From: Streptomyces maremycinicus
GTDB lineage: Bacteria > Actinomycetota > Actinomycetes > Streptomycetales > Streptomycetaceae
DNA length: 64,000 nt
Direction of reading: 5' to 3'
Assembly: GCF_001184025.1 (NCBI RefSeq)
Contig: NZ_BBYG01000008.1
Location: forward strand, 372,001-436,000
Shown one piece after another: positions 18,302 to 25,293 of the stretch. Numbering within the stretch: position 1 is the stretch's first letter; the number at the start of each line of letters is the position of its first letter. Below the pieces are notes generated by a model. That model was not told the DNA's origin. It searched no databases and saw only the letters and a list, made by a program, of their open reading frames with translations. The position numbers and the translations under genes are program-made.

Positions 18302-19594
18302 ATGCCGGAAGCCGCAGCAGTGCCACTCGTCGAACCGCGGCCGCCGCGCAAGCTCTACCGCAGCAGTGACGGACGCTGGCTCGGTGGTGTGGCGCGGGGG
18401 CTCGCCGGGCATCTCGGGCTGCCCGTGGTGTGGGTGCGGCTCGTCTTCGCGGGCCTGTTCATGGCGGACGGTCTCGGCGCCCTGCTCTACGCGGCCTTCT
18501 GGTTCTTCGTACCGCTCGGGGTCGGCGGGGTCGGCGACCAGAAGCCCCCGGCGCTCGTCGGCACCGAGACCGCGCCCGACGGCCGTCGCAGACTCGTCGC
18601 CCGCAAGCCCGACAAGGGGCAGATCGTCGCGCTGCTCCTCATGGTCGTCGTCGCCATGGTCTTCGTGGGCAACGTGAATCTGGGCAGCGGCGCCAAGGCG
18701 TACCTGCTGCCCGCCGTCCTCGTCGGCGCGGGCGTCGCCCTGGTCTGGCGCCAGGCGGACAACGCGCGCCGGGCCCGCTGGGTCGAGGTCGGCCGCAGAC
18801 GCCGCACGCTGACCCTCCTGCGGGCGGGCGCCGGCGTCCTGCTGGTCACGGCCGGTGTCTCCGGCATCTTCGTCCTCCAGGGCTCCGCCGCCCACCTCGG
18901 TTCGGTGCTCCAGGCGGCCCTCGCCGTCCTCGTCGGCATCACGCTCCTCGCCGGTCCGTACCTGGTCCGTATGACACAGGACCTCTCCGAGGAGCGTCTG
19001 ATGCGCATCCGGGCCCAGGAGCGGGCGGAGGTCGCCGCCCATGTCCACGACTCGGTGCTGCACACCCTGACCCTGATCCAGCGCAACGCGGAGAACGCCG
19101 GGGAGGTACGCCGGCTCGCCCGCGCCCAGGAGCGCGACCTGCGCACCTGGCTCTACAAGCCCGAGGGCACCGGCAAGGAGGAAGCCGACGAGCCGACCAC
19201 GGTCGCCGACGCCGTGCGACGCAACGCCGCCGAGGTCGAGGACAAGCACGGCGTCCCCATCGAGGTCGTCGTCGTCGGCGACTGCCCGCTCGACGAAGGG
19301 GTCGGGGCACAGATGCAGGCCGCGCGTGAGGCGATGGTGAACGCGGCCAAGTACGGTGGCGAGGGCGGCGCCGTGCAGGTCTACGCCGAAGTCGAGGGCA
19401 GGACGGTCTTCGTGTCCGTCCGGGACCGTGGCCCCGGCTTCGACCTCGACTCGATACCCGCCGACCGCATGGGCGTCAGAGAATCGATCATCGGCCGCAT
19501 GGAGCGCCACGGCGGCACGGCGCGGCTGCGGGCCGTCCCGGGCGGCGGCACGGAGGTCGAACTGGAGATGGAGAGGGCGGAGAAGACGTCATGA
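18302..19594 (+). CDS. Sensor histidine kinase with N-terminal PspC domain (NarL/DesK-type)
   Basis: A 430-residue membrane kinase. Residues ~16-75 are a PspC domain (LYRSSDGRWLGGVARGLAGHLGLPVVW...) with its membrane helix; further helices follow to residue ~225 (IVALLLMVVVAMVFVGN and others). The HisKA_3 dimerisation domain has the phospho-acceptor His249 in AAHVHDSVLHTLT. The ATPase domain shows the N-box (REAMVNAAKYGG), G1 (RDRGPGFDLDS) and G2 (GGTEVELEME). It should phosphorylate the response regulator whose ATG overlaps its stop codon. Start ATG 18302 begins just before the PspC domain. Confidence 0.92.
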   Translation: MPEAAAVPLVEPRPPRKLYRSSDGRWLGGVARGLAGHLGLPVVWVRLVFAGLFMADGLGALLYAAFWFFVPLGVGGVGDQKPPALVGTETAPDGRRRLVARKPDKGQIVALLLMVVVAMVFVGNVNLGSGAKAYLLPAVLVGAGVALVWRQADNARRARWVEVGRRRRTLTLLRAGAGVLLVTAGVSGIFVLQGSAAHLGSVLQAALAVLVGITLLAGPYLVRMTQDLSEERLMRIRAQERAEVAAHVHDSVLHTLTLIQRNAENAGEVRRLARAQERDLRTWLYKPEGTGKEEADEPTTVADAVRRNAAEVEDKHGVPIEVVVVGDCPLDEGVGAQMQAAREAMVNAAKYGGEGGAVQVYAEVEGRTVFVSVRDRGPGFDLDSIPADRMGVRESIIGRMERHGGTARLRAVPGGGTEVELEMERAEKTS

Positions 19595-20343
19595 GCGACC
19601 CGACCGACACGACCGGCACGAACAGCACAGGGGGAGCGGCGGAGGCGGCCGAGCCGGCGATGTCCGCCGGGGGCGCGGGCGGACGCCATGTGCGCGTGGT
19701 CCTCGTCGACGACCACCGCATGTTCCGTACGGGGGTGCAGGCCGAGATCGGCCGGACCGAGCAGACCGGCGTCGAGGTCGTCGGTGAGGCGGCCGACGTC
19801 GACCAGGCGGTCACGGTGATCACCGCGACCCGGCCCGAGGTGGTCCTCCTCGACGTCCATCTGCCGGGTGGCGGAGGCGTCGAAGTGTTGCGTCGCTGCG
19901 CTCCGTTGATGGCCGACGCCGAGCGGCCGGTGCGCTTCCTCGCCCTGTCCGTGTCGGACGCCGCTGAGGATGTGATCGGGGTGATCAGGGGAGGCGCCCG
20001 GGGTTATGTCACCAAGACGATCACCGGTACCGACCTGGTGGACTCGATCTTCCGGGTGCAGGAGGGCGACGCCGTCTTCTCGCCGCGCCTCGCCGGGTTC
20101 GTCCTCGACGCGTTCGCCTCGACGGACGCCCCGCCGGTGGACGAGGACATGGACCGTCTCACCCAGCGCGAGCGCGAGGTGCTGCGGCTCATCGCCCGCG
20201 GATACGCCTACAAGGAGATCGCCAAGCAGCTCTTCATCTCCGTCAAGACGGTCGAGTCGCATGTCTCGGCGGTGCTGCGCAAGCTCCAGCTCTCCAACCG
20301 GCACGAGCTGACCCGCTGGGCGACCGCGCGACGGCTGGTGTGA
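19591..20343 (+). CDS. LuxR/NarL-family response regulator
   Basis: A 250-residue DNA-binding regulator. Receiver domain at residues ~34-155: acidic pair in VVLVDDHRMF, phospho-acceptor Asp88 in VVLLDVHLPGG, and the switch Ser/Thr and Lys in LALSVSDAA and YVTKTITG. The LuxR-type HTH at ~187-245 (LTQREREVLRLIARG..., KTVESHVSAVLRKL) binds DNA. Its ATG overlaps the kinase stop by 4 bp (ATGA), so kinase and regulator are made together. The CCCTGAT repeats upstream of the kinase are the likeliest target I can see. Confidence 0.93.
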   Translation: MSDPTDTTGTNSTGGAAEAAEPAMSAGGAGGRHVRVVLVDDHRMFRTGVQAEIGRTEQTGVEVVGEAADVDQAVTVITATRPEVVLLDVHLPGGGGVEVLRRCAPLMADAERPVRFLALSVSDAAEDVIGVIRGGARGYVTKTITGTDLVDSIFRVQEGDAVFSPRLAGFVLDAFASTDAPPVDEDMDRLTQREREVLRLIARGYAYKEIAKQLFISVKTVESHVSAVLRKLQLSNRHELTRWATARRLV

Positions 20344-20356
20344 GGGACGGGCGGTC

Positions 20357-21439
20357 TCACACCACCCGGGTCGCGCCCGCGAAGGGCATCTCGTCGATCG
20401 GTGCCACGCGCACCGGAGCCGACGGGTTCGGTGCGTGGATCATCTGGCCGTCGCCGATGTAGAGGCCGACGTGGGTGATGCCGGAGTAGAAGAACACCAG
20501 GTCGCCCGGAAGGAGTTCGGAGCGGGAGACGCGCTGTCCGGCGCCGATCTGGGCGTAGGTCGTGCGGGGCAGGGAGACCCCGGCGGAGCGGTACGAGGCG
20601 AGCACGAGGCCCGAGCAGTCGAAGGCGTTCGGCCCGGTCGCGCCCCACACATAGGGACTGCCGAGCTTGGAGTAGGCGTAGGAAACGGCGTCCGCCGCTC
20701 GGGAGTTGGGGGCTTTGACGGTGGCGGAGCCGGCGGGCGGGAGGCTGTCGCGTCCGTCCGCCGAGGAGCGTGAGGCGCGGCCGCTCGCGGTGCCGCCGCC
20801 GCTCGTCGTCCCGCCGATCCGGGACCGTTCCTCCGCCGTCAGCCGGTTCAGCAGGCGGCGCGCCGCGTCCAGCTTGCCGGTGACCGTCTTCTTGTGGGTC
20901 CGCAGCTCGGCCTGGCGGGTCTTGAGCGAGGTCAGTTCGACACGCGCCGCGCCGCGCAGCTGCTCGATCTCCCGCAGCTGTCGGCGTACCTGGGTGACGG
21001 CGGCCGACTGGCGGTCCCCGGCGCGTTCGGCGAAGGCGGCGCCGTCGAGGTACCGGTCGGGATCGTCGGAGAGCGCCAGTTGCACGGCCGGGTCGAGCCC
21101 GGTGCTGCGGTACTGCGCGGCGGCCATCGAACCCAGCGTCTCCCGCGCCGTGTTGAGCTTCTCCTCCTTGCGGGCCGCCTGGTCCCGCAGGCTCTCCAGC
21201 CGCTGCTCGGCCGCCGTCGCCTTCTCCCGGGCGCCGTTGTACTTCTCGGTCGCCTCCTCGGCCTCCTGGTAGAGCTTCGCCACCTTCGCCTTGACCTGGG
21301 ACGGAGTCAGGTTCGGTTCGGCCTGTCCGGTTCCGTCGAAGGCCGTCGCCGTCGCGGCGCCCGCGAGAGCGAGGGTGAACGCCGTGCGGGCCGTCTGGCC
21401 GCCGAGCGAGCGCTGTCGGGGCTTGCGGTGCGCTGCCAC
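20357..21439 (-). CDS. Secreted NlpC/P60 peptidoglycan hydrolase with coiled-coil domain (paralogue A)
   Basis: A 360-residue exported cell-wall endopeptidase. Signal peptide at ~15-40 (TAFTLALAGAATATAF), long helical coiled-coil region at ~45-210, Ser/Gly linker, then the NlpC/P60 domain at ~245-360: YVWGATGPNAFDCSGL with the catalytic Cys, ITHVGLYIGDG with the catalytic His, and MIHAP with the third polar residue. It should cut the stem peptide between D-Glu and diaminopimelate. I use GTG 21439: the GTG at 21451 is too close to the AAAGGA site. No c-di-AMP riboswitch is seen upstream, unlike paralogue B at 23675. Confidence 0.9.
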   Translation of the reverse strand: MAAHRKPRQRSLGGQTARTAFTLALAGAATATAFDGTGQAEPNLTPSQVKAKVAKLYQEAEEATEKYNGAREKATAAEQRLESLRDQAARKEEKLNTARETLGSMAAAQYRSTGLDPAVQLALSDDPDRYLDGAAFAERAGDRQSAAVTQVRRQLREIEQLRGAARVELTSLKTRQAELRTHKKTVTGKLDAARRLLNRLTAEERSRIGGTTSGGGTASGRASRSSADGRDSLPPAGSATVKAPNSRAADAVSYAYSKLGSPYVWGATGPNAFDCSGLVLASYRSAGVSLPRTTYAQIGAGQRVSRSELLPGDLVFFYSGITHVGLYIGDGQMIHAPNPSAPVRVAPIDEMPFAGATRVV

Positions 21440-21899
21440 GTGGGACTGCACGTCCTTTCGTACGTCCGCCTCGTCCGCCGTACCGCCTCCGGAGAGCCGT
21501 CGGGGGAGCGGACGGACGGCCCCGGAGGGCGGCTGACGCGTCCGGCGACGGCCCGACAGGGGGAGCCGGCCGCCGCCGGACCTTCTCGGCGGTGGTGGCC
21601 GACTGCCGCCCCTGGCCCGGGCGGCGGTGGGGAGCCGGTCACCTGGGGGAGGACGCTAGGCCCGGGTGTGACGGTCCGGTAACGCGAAGTGCGGAAGTGA
21701 CGCGAGCGGACCGCGTCATGATCGCAAATGCCCGGAAATCCGGACCCGGGCCGTCGGGTTCGGGCGACGCGCTGACCGAAACGACGATTTCGGGACACGG
21801 GGGAGCGGCTGAGTGCTATGGGACGCATATATGCAGCCGTCGCCGAAGGGGAGGGCCGGTGAGGGATGACCCCCGCACGGCTGACTAGCATCCGGCTTC

Positions 21900-22253
21900 A
21901 TGGACCTACTCATCCATCTCTTCGTCGGCCTGCACATCATCGGCATCGCCGCGCTCCTCGGCGGCTTCCTCACGCAGCTGAAGGCGATGGGCCGGGGCAC
22001 GGCCCGCTTCGTCCCCGCGATGCTCCACGGCGCGGCGACGATGCTGGTCACCGGCGTGATCCTGGTGGGCCTCAACCAGGCGGACGACCAGCACGTCAAC
22101 AACATCAAGATCGGGGTGAAGCTGGCCCTGCTGATCGTGATCCTCGGCCTCGTCTATGTGAAGCGGGACGACGAGACGGTGGAGAAGCCCCTGTTCGGCC
22201 TGGTCGGACTGCTGACCGTGGCGAACGTCTTCATCGCGGTGCTCTGGACCTGA
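21900..22253 (+). CDS. Small integral membrane protein (four helices)
   Basis: A 117-residue protein with hydrophobic segments LLIHLFVGLHIIGIAALLGGFL, MLHGAATMLVTGVILVGL, IGVKLALLIVILGLVYV and LVGLLTVANVFIAVLW. Family not recognised beyond conserved actinobacterial membrane protein. TAGCAT at 21886-21891 ends 8 nt before the ATG, and there is no ribosome site, so the mRNA is probably leaderless. Its last 23 bp overlap the end of the converging TehA-like gene. Confidence 0.75.
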   Translation: MDLLIHLFVGLHIIGIAALLGGFLTQLKAMGRGTARFVPAMLHGAATMLVTGVILVGLNQADDQHVNNIKIGVKLALLIVILGLVYVKRDDETVEKPLFGLVGLLTVANVFIAVLWT

Positions 22254-23238
22254 CGGACGCCAGCGCCGTGGCCAGAGCCGCCGCGGCGACCACCAGCCAC
22301 GCGGCCACGGCCACCCACAGCAGCACCTGCCCCGGCCCCTTCAGAGACGGCACATCGACGGCGGCGGCGACGGACAGGGTCGCCACCGCCGTCATCCCCA
22401 TCGGGAAGACGGTCGCCCAGCGGCACATGTCGTAGCGCGGCCGCGGCCACCGCACCTCGGCGACGAGCAGGACGGCGTACCAGGCCAGGGAGAGCACCAG
22501 CAGCGCCACGGTCACCGTGCGCAGGACGCCGGTGTCGTCGGCGTTCCACAGGTACATGCCCCCGTCGTCCGCCGTGAGGAGTCGCGCCCCCGCCAGCGCC
22601 GAGATGGCGAGCGCGCCGCCCGCCACCCACTGGTCCCCGGCGCCCTCGGCCGGCTGCCGCGGGTCGAAGAGGGCGAGGGCGACGCCGTACAGCACGAGGC
22701 CGAGCCAGAACAGCACGAGCGCCGTGTGCGCGAGCCAGGCCGCCGCCTCCGCCTCGGCGAGGACCGCTCCCTGCACGGCGAGCCCCTGGGTGGCCACACA
22801 GCACAGGAACACCGTCCCCGGCATACCCCGCTTCCACCGCCGTACGACGGTCACGAGCAGCACGGGCCACAGCACCGCCGCCAGCGCCAGCAGCGCCTCC
22901 GAGAGGGTGTGCCGGCCGAGCGCGGAGAACCCCGTGCCGAGCACAGCCGTCGCCGCCACCGCGGTCATCGCGCCGGGCGTGCCCGCCTCGGTCAGCCACC
23001 GCTCGCGCCTGCGCACCAGCCGTACGGCGAAGTCCGCCGCCAGTGCCACCCATCCGACGCACGCCATCGCCAGGGTGACGCGGGACAGGACGTCGTACCC
23101 CGTCAGGTGCAGACCGATCGACATGATGCCGGTCGCCATGACCGCGGCCCCCGCCGCCGGTGGCCGCTGCGCCCACCAGACGAGGAACGGGGAGCCGGGG
23201 GAGGGCGCCGGCGACGGGAGGGCGGGGGAGCCTGGCAT
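22231..23238 (-). CDS. Tellurite-resistance/dicarboxylate transporter family protein (TehA/SLAC1-like)
   Basis: A 335-residue membrane protein with about ten helices. AAGAAVMATGIMSIGLHLTG is the first-helix signature of this family (A-x-MGTG-like); later helices include VTLAMACVGWVALAADFAV and LVLFWLGLVLYGVALALF. Relatives move dicarboxylates or anions, or confer tellurite resistance; the substrate is not evident. ATG 23238 follows a minus-strand TAGCAT (plus 23246-23251) by 7 nt, again pointing to a leaderless transcript; the longer frame to 23340 is not supported. Confidence 0.75.
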   Translation of the reverse strand: MPGSPALPSPAPSPGSPFLVWWAQRPPAAGAAVMATGIMSIGLHLTGYDVLSRVTLAMACVGWVALAADFAVRLVRRRERWLTEAGTPGAMTAVAATAVLGTGFSALGRHTLSEALLALAAVLWPVLLVTVVRRWKRGMPGTVFLCCVATQGLAVQGAVLAEAEAAAWLAHTALVLFWLGLVLYGVALALFDPRQPAEGAGDQWVAGGALAISALAGARLLTADDGGMYLWNADDTGVLRTVTVALLVLSLAWYAVLLVAEVRWPRPRYDMCRWATVFPMGMTAVATLSVAAAVDVPSLKGPGQVLLWVAVAAWLVVAAAALATALASVRSRAPR

Positions 23239-23674
23239 GCGGCCGATGCTAAGGAGCGCGGCGCGCCGCGGAAGCGGGGCACGCGCGGGCGCGCAGAAAT
23301 ACGCGCGGGTGCCGGGCGGTGGCCGCGGGCGCGGCATCACGGCATCTCCGCACCCGCGGGCACGCGCGCGCGTGCCTCCGGTGCGCCGGCCTGACGGACT
23401 TCAGCCGTGCTGGCCCGAAGCGTGCGGGCTTCTGCCGCGCGGGCTTCTGCCGTGCGGGTGCGCGCGGGCTTCTGCCGTGCGGGCCTGATGCGCGCGGGCC
23501 TGACGCGTGCGGGCCTCTGCCGCGCGGGCTTCTGCCGTGCGGGTGCCCGATGCGCGTGGGCTTCTGCCGTGCGGGCCCCACGCGCGCGTGCCCGATGCGT
23601 GCGGGGCTCTTGTCCTCTGTGCCTCACGCGTGCCCGTGGGGCGCCCGGGCGCGGGAGGCTCGGGGAGCGTGTAC
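23239..23674. repeat. Large 15-bp-period minisatellite
   Basis: Between ~23400 and 23615 variants of CGTGCGGGCTTCTGC and CGCGCGGGCCTGACG repeat with a 15-bp period, about 14 units. The flanks (23260-23400) are CG-alternating. A 15-bp period would code a five-residue repeat (RAGFC/RAGLT on the plus strand, ARQKP on the minus strand), but no start, ribosome site or stable codon bias supports a gene. Confidence 0.75.
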
Positions 23675-24838
23675 TCAGGCGGGGCGCACCACGCTGTGGA
23701 TGCTCGACTCGCCGTCGTAGAAGACCGACTCCTCGCGGACGTACGCGCCCGGCTTCGGCGCGTGGATCATCATGCCGTTGCCGATGTAGACGCCGACATG
23801 GCTGACGTCGTCGTAGAAGAAGATCAGGTCACCGGGCAGGGCGTCGGCGAGGGAGACCGTGGTGCCCGCGGTGACCTGGTCGTAGGTGGTGCGCGGAAGG
23901 GTGACGCCGGCGGCCTTCCAGGCGGCCTGGGTGAGACCGGAGCAGTCGTAGGAGTCGGGGCCGGTCGCACCCCAGACGTACGGCTTGCCGATCTGCGCGC
24001 GGGCGAAGGCGAGGGCCTTGTCGGCCTTCGTGGCGTACGAGGGGTCCCCGGCGGAGGAGGGCGCGGTCGAGGACGCCCCGGTCTCCGTTGACGTGCCGCC
24101 GCTCTCCTGCCCGCCCGCGGCCTGCTCGGCCGCCTGCTGCCGGGCCAGCTCCGCCGCCCGGCGCGCGGCCTCCTCCTGCCGCTGCTTCTCGATCGCCGCG
24201 AGGCGCGCCTTCTCCTGGGCCGTCAGCCGGGACAGCAGCTCGCGCGCGTCGGCGAGCTTCTTCTGAACGGTGGCCTTGGCGGTCTTGAGGTCGCTCTGCG
24301 AGTCGGTGAGCGTCGCGAGGCTCTCGGCGGCCTCCTGGCGCTGTTTCATCGTCGCGGCCCGCTCGGTGACGTAGTCGTCGACCGCGCCCTTCCGGCGCTC
24401 GGTCAGCCGGCTCATCAGGTGGTTCTGGTCGAAGTAGTCCTGCGGGGTGTCCGCGAGCAGGAAGGACGCCGTGTCGGGTGCGGAGGCGCCGGTGCGGTAC
24501 TGGGCCGCGGCGTAGGAACCCAGCTCCTCCCGCGCCTCGTTGAGCTTCTGGGTGCGCCGCGCGACGCCGTCCAGGAGGCCGTCGACGAGTTTGCGCTGCT
24601 TGGTCGTCTTCTCCTTGGCGGCGTTGTAGTTCTCGGTCGCCGACTCGGCCTGGCGGTAGAGGTCGTCGACCTTCTTCTCGACCTCCTCCAGACTCGGCTT
24701 GCCGTCGTCCGACGGCGCGGCGTTCGCCGTCTGGGAGAGCAGGGCCACGGACGTGAGGGCGGCGGTGGCGAGGGCGGGGGTGCGTATGCCCGTCACGCGC
24801 GTGCCCGCGGAGCGCGGCTTGCGGTGCTGCGACGCCAA
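23675..24838 (-). CDS. Secreted NlpC/P60 peptidoglycan hydrolase with coiled-coil domain (paralogue B, riboswitch-controlled)
   Basis: A 387-residue paralogue of the enzyme at 20357. Signal peptide (TPALATAALTSVALLSQTANAA), coiled coil at ~55-245 with an Ala/Gln/Glu-rich end (QRQEEAARRAAELARQQAAE), Ser/Gly linker, and NlpC/P60 domain: YVWGATGPDSYDCSGL (catalytic Cys), VSHVGVYIGNG (catalytic His) and MIHAPKPG. The start is TTG at 24838: GGAAGGAG lies 9 nt upstream and the peptide then reads (M)ASQHRKPRS, matching paralogue A's MAAHRKPRQRS. A c-di-AMP riboswitch fills its leader, so the enzyme is likely repressed when c-di-AMP is high. Confidence 0.92.
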   Translation of the reverse strand: MASQHRKPRSAGTRVTGIRTPALATAALTSVALLSQTANAAPSDDGKPSLEEVEKKVDDLYRQAESATENYNAAKEKTTKQRKLVDGLLDGVARRTQKLNEAREELGSYAAAQYRTGASAPDTASFLLADTPQDYFDQNHLMSRLTERRKGAVDDYVTERAATMKQRQEAAESLATLTDSQSDLKTAKATVQKKLADARELLSRLTAQEKARLAAIEKQRQEEAARRAAELARQQAAEQAAGGQESGGTSTETGASSTAPSSAGDPSYATKADKALAFARAQIGKPYVWGATGPDSYDCSGLTQAAWKAAGVTLPRTTYDQVTAGTTVSLADALPGDLIFFYDDVSHVGVYIGNGMMIHAPKPGAYVREESVFYDGESSIHSVVRPA

Positions 24839-24858
24839 GGGAGGCGACTCCTTCCAGT

Positions 24859-25028
24859 GCTCCGCCTGCCGGGTCAGCGGTGGGGGGTCCCCGCCAGGCC
24901 GGTCAGGCGCTGGGGGAGGTTCGGGCAGGTGTGTCGGAAGGGTTGCCCTACGGCCCGTCCCCGAAGGGGCGTCGGGCCGATTCACCCCGAGATCTCGGTG
25001 GGTCCCCGGTTCCGTCGGCGTGAGCGGA
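24859..25028 (-). ncRNA. c-di-AMP riboswitch (ydaO/yuaA class)
   Basis: In the leader of NlpC/P60 paralogue B the minus strand has the ordered conserved blocks of ydaO RNAs: GGGGACCCA, GGGGTGAATC, TAGGG...ACCCTTCCG, CCCGAACC, and near the 3' end GCTGACCCGGCAGGCGG followed by the ribosome site GGAAGGAG. The ends TCCGC (near 25028) and GCGGA (near 24861) can close the P1 stem. This class binds c-di-AMP and usually turns expression off; it is known upstream of actinobacterial wall-hydrolase genes. Confidence 0.85.
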
Positions 25029-25293
25029 CGCGTCGGACTCGGCGGAGGCCGTGCGGTCCGGCGGGGTTCGCCGGTGGGGGTCCTACGGCCTGCTCGGCAC
25101 GGTAGCCAACTCGTGTGGTCCGTGTGAAGGTTGTCGGGCGATATGCCCGATACATTTTCGTGACCTTCGGTCGGCGGTCCATGTCGCCGTCCCACGGGTC
25201 GCGGATCGTGACAGGGGCGTCCCGGAGGGTGAGTGGGGAGATGTTCCGGGACGGCGGCGGGTTGTCAGTGGCGCCCTCTAGACTCGGAGGGCG
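25029..25293. promoter_or_regulatory. Divergent control region of NlpC/P60 paralogue B and pcrA
   Basis: For the hydrolase, minus-strand TTCACA, an 18-bp spacer and TACCGT (plus 25099-25104) form a plausible promoter starting just before the riboswitch. A 17-bp inverted repeat, TCGGGC-GATAT-GCCCGA (25134-25150), lies upstream of it. The pcrA promoter is at 25262-25284 (separate entry). Confidence 0.5.
25262..25284 (+). promoter_or_regulatory. DNA-damage-type promoter of pcrA (RecA-NDp/PafBC-like)
   Basis: TTGTCAGTG (25262-25270), exactly 8 bp, then TAGACT (25279-25284) match the RecA-independent damage promoter consensus tTGTCRgtg-N8-TAnnnT known from mycobacteria and recA of Streptomyces. 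It lies 9 bp before the pcrA ATG. Confidence 0.75.

Noticed and set aside
21455..21700. A c-di-AMP riboswitch upstream of NlpC/P60 paralogue A
   Set aside because: I looked for the GGTGAATC, CCCGAA and GACCCGGCAGGCGG blocks and found none in the leader.
23319..23720. A pentapeptide-repeat protein in the 15-bp minisatellite
   Set aside because: The centre residue is L/F, but the preceding A(D/N) is A-G, there is no ribosome site, and the frame runs into the antisense of the hydrolase gene.
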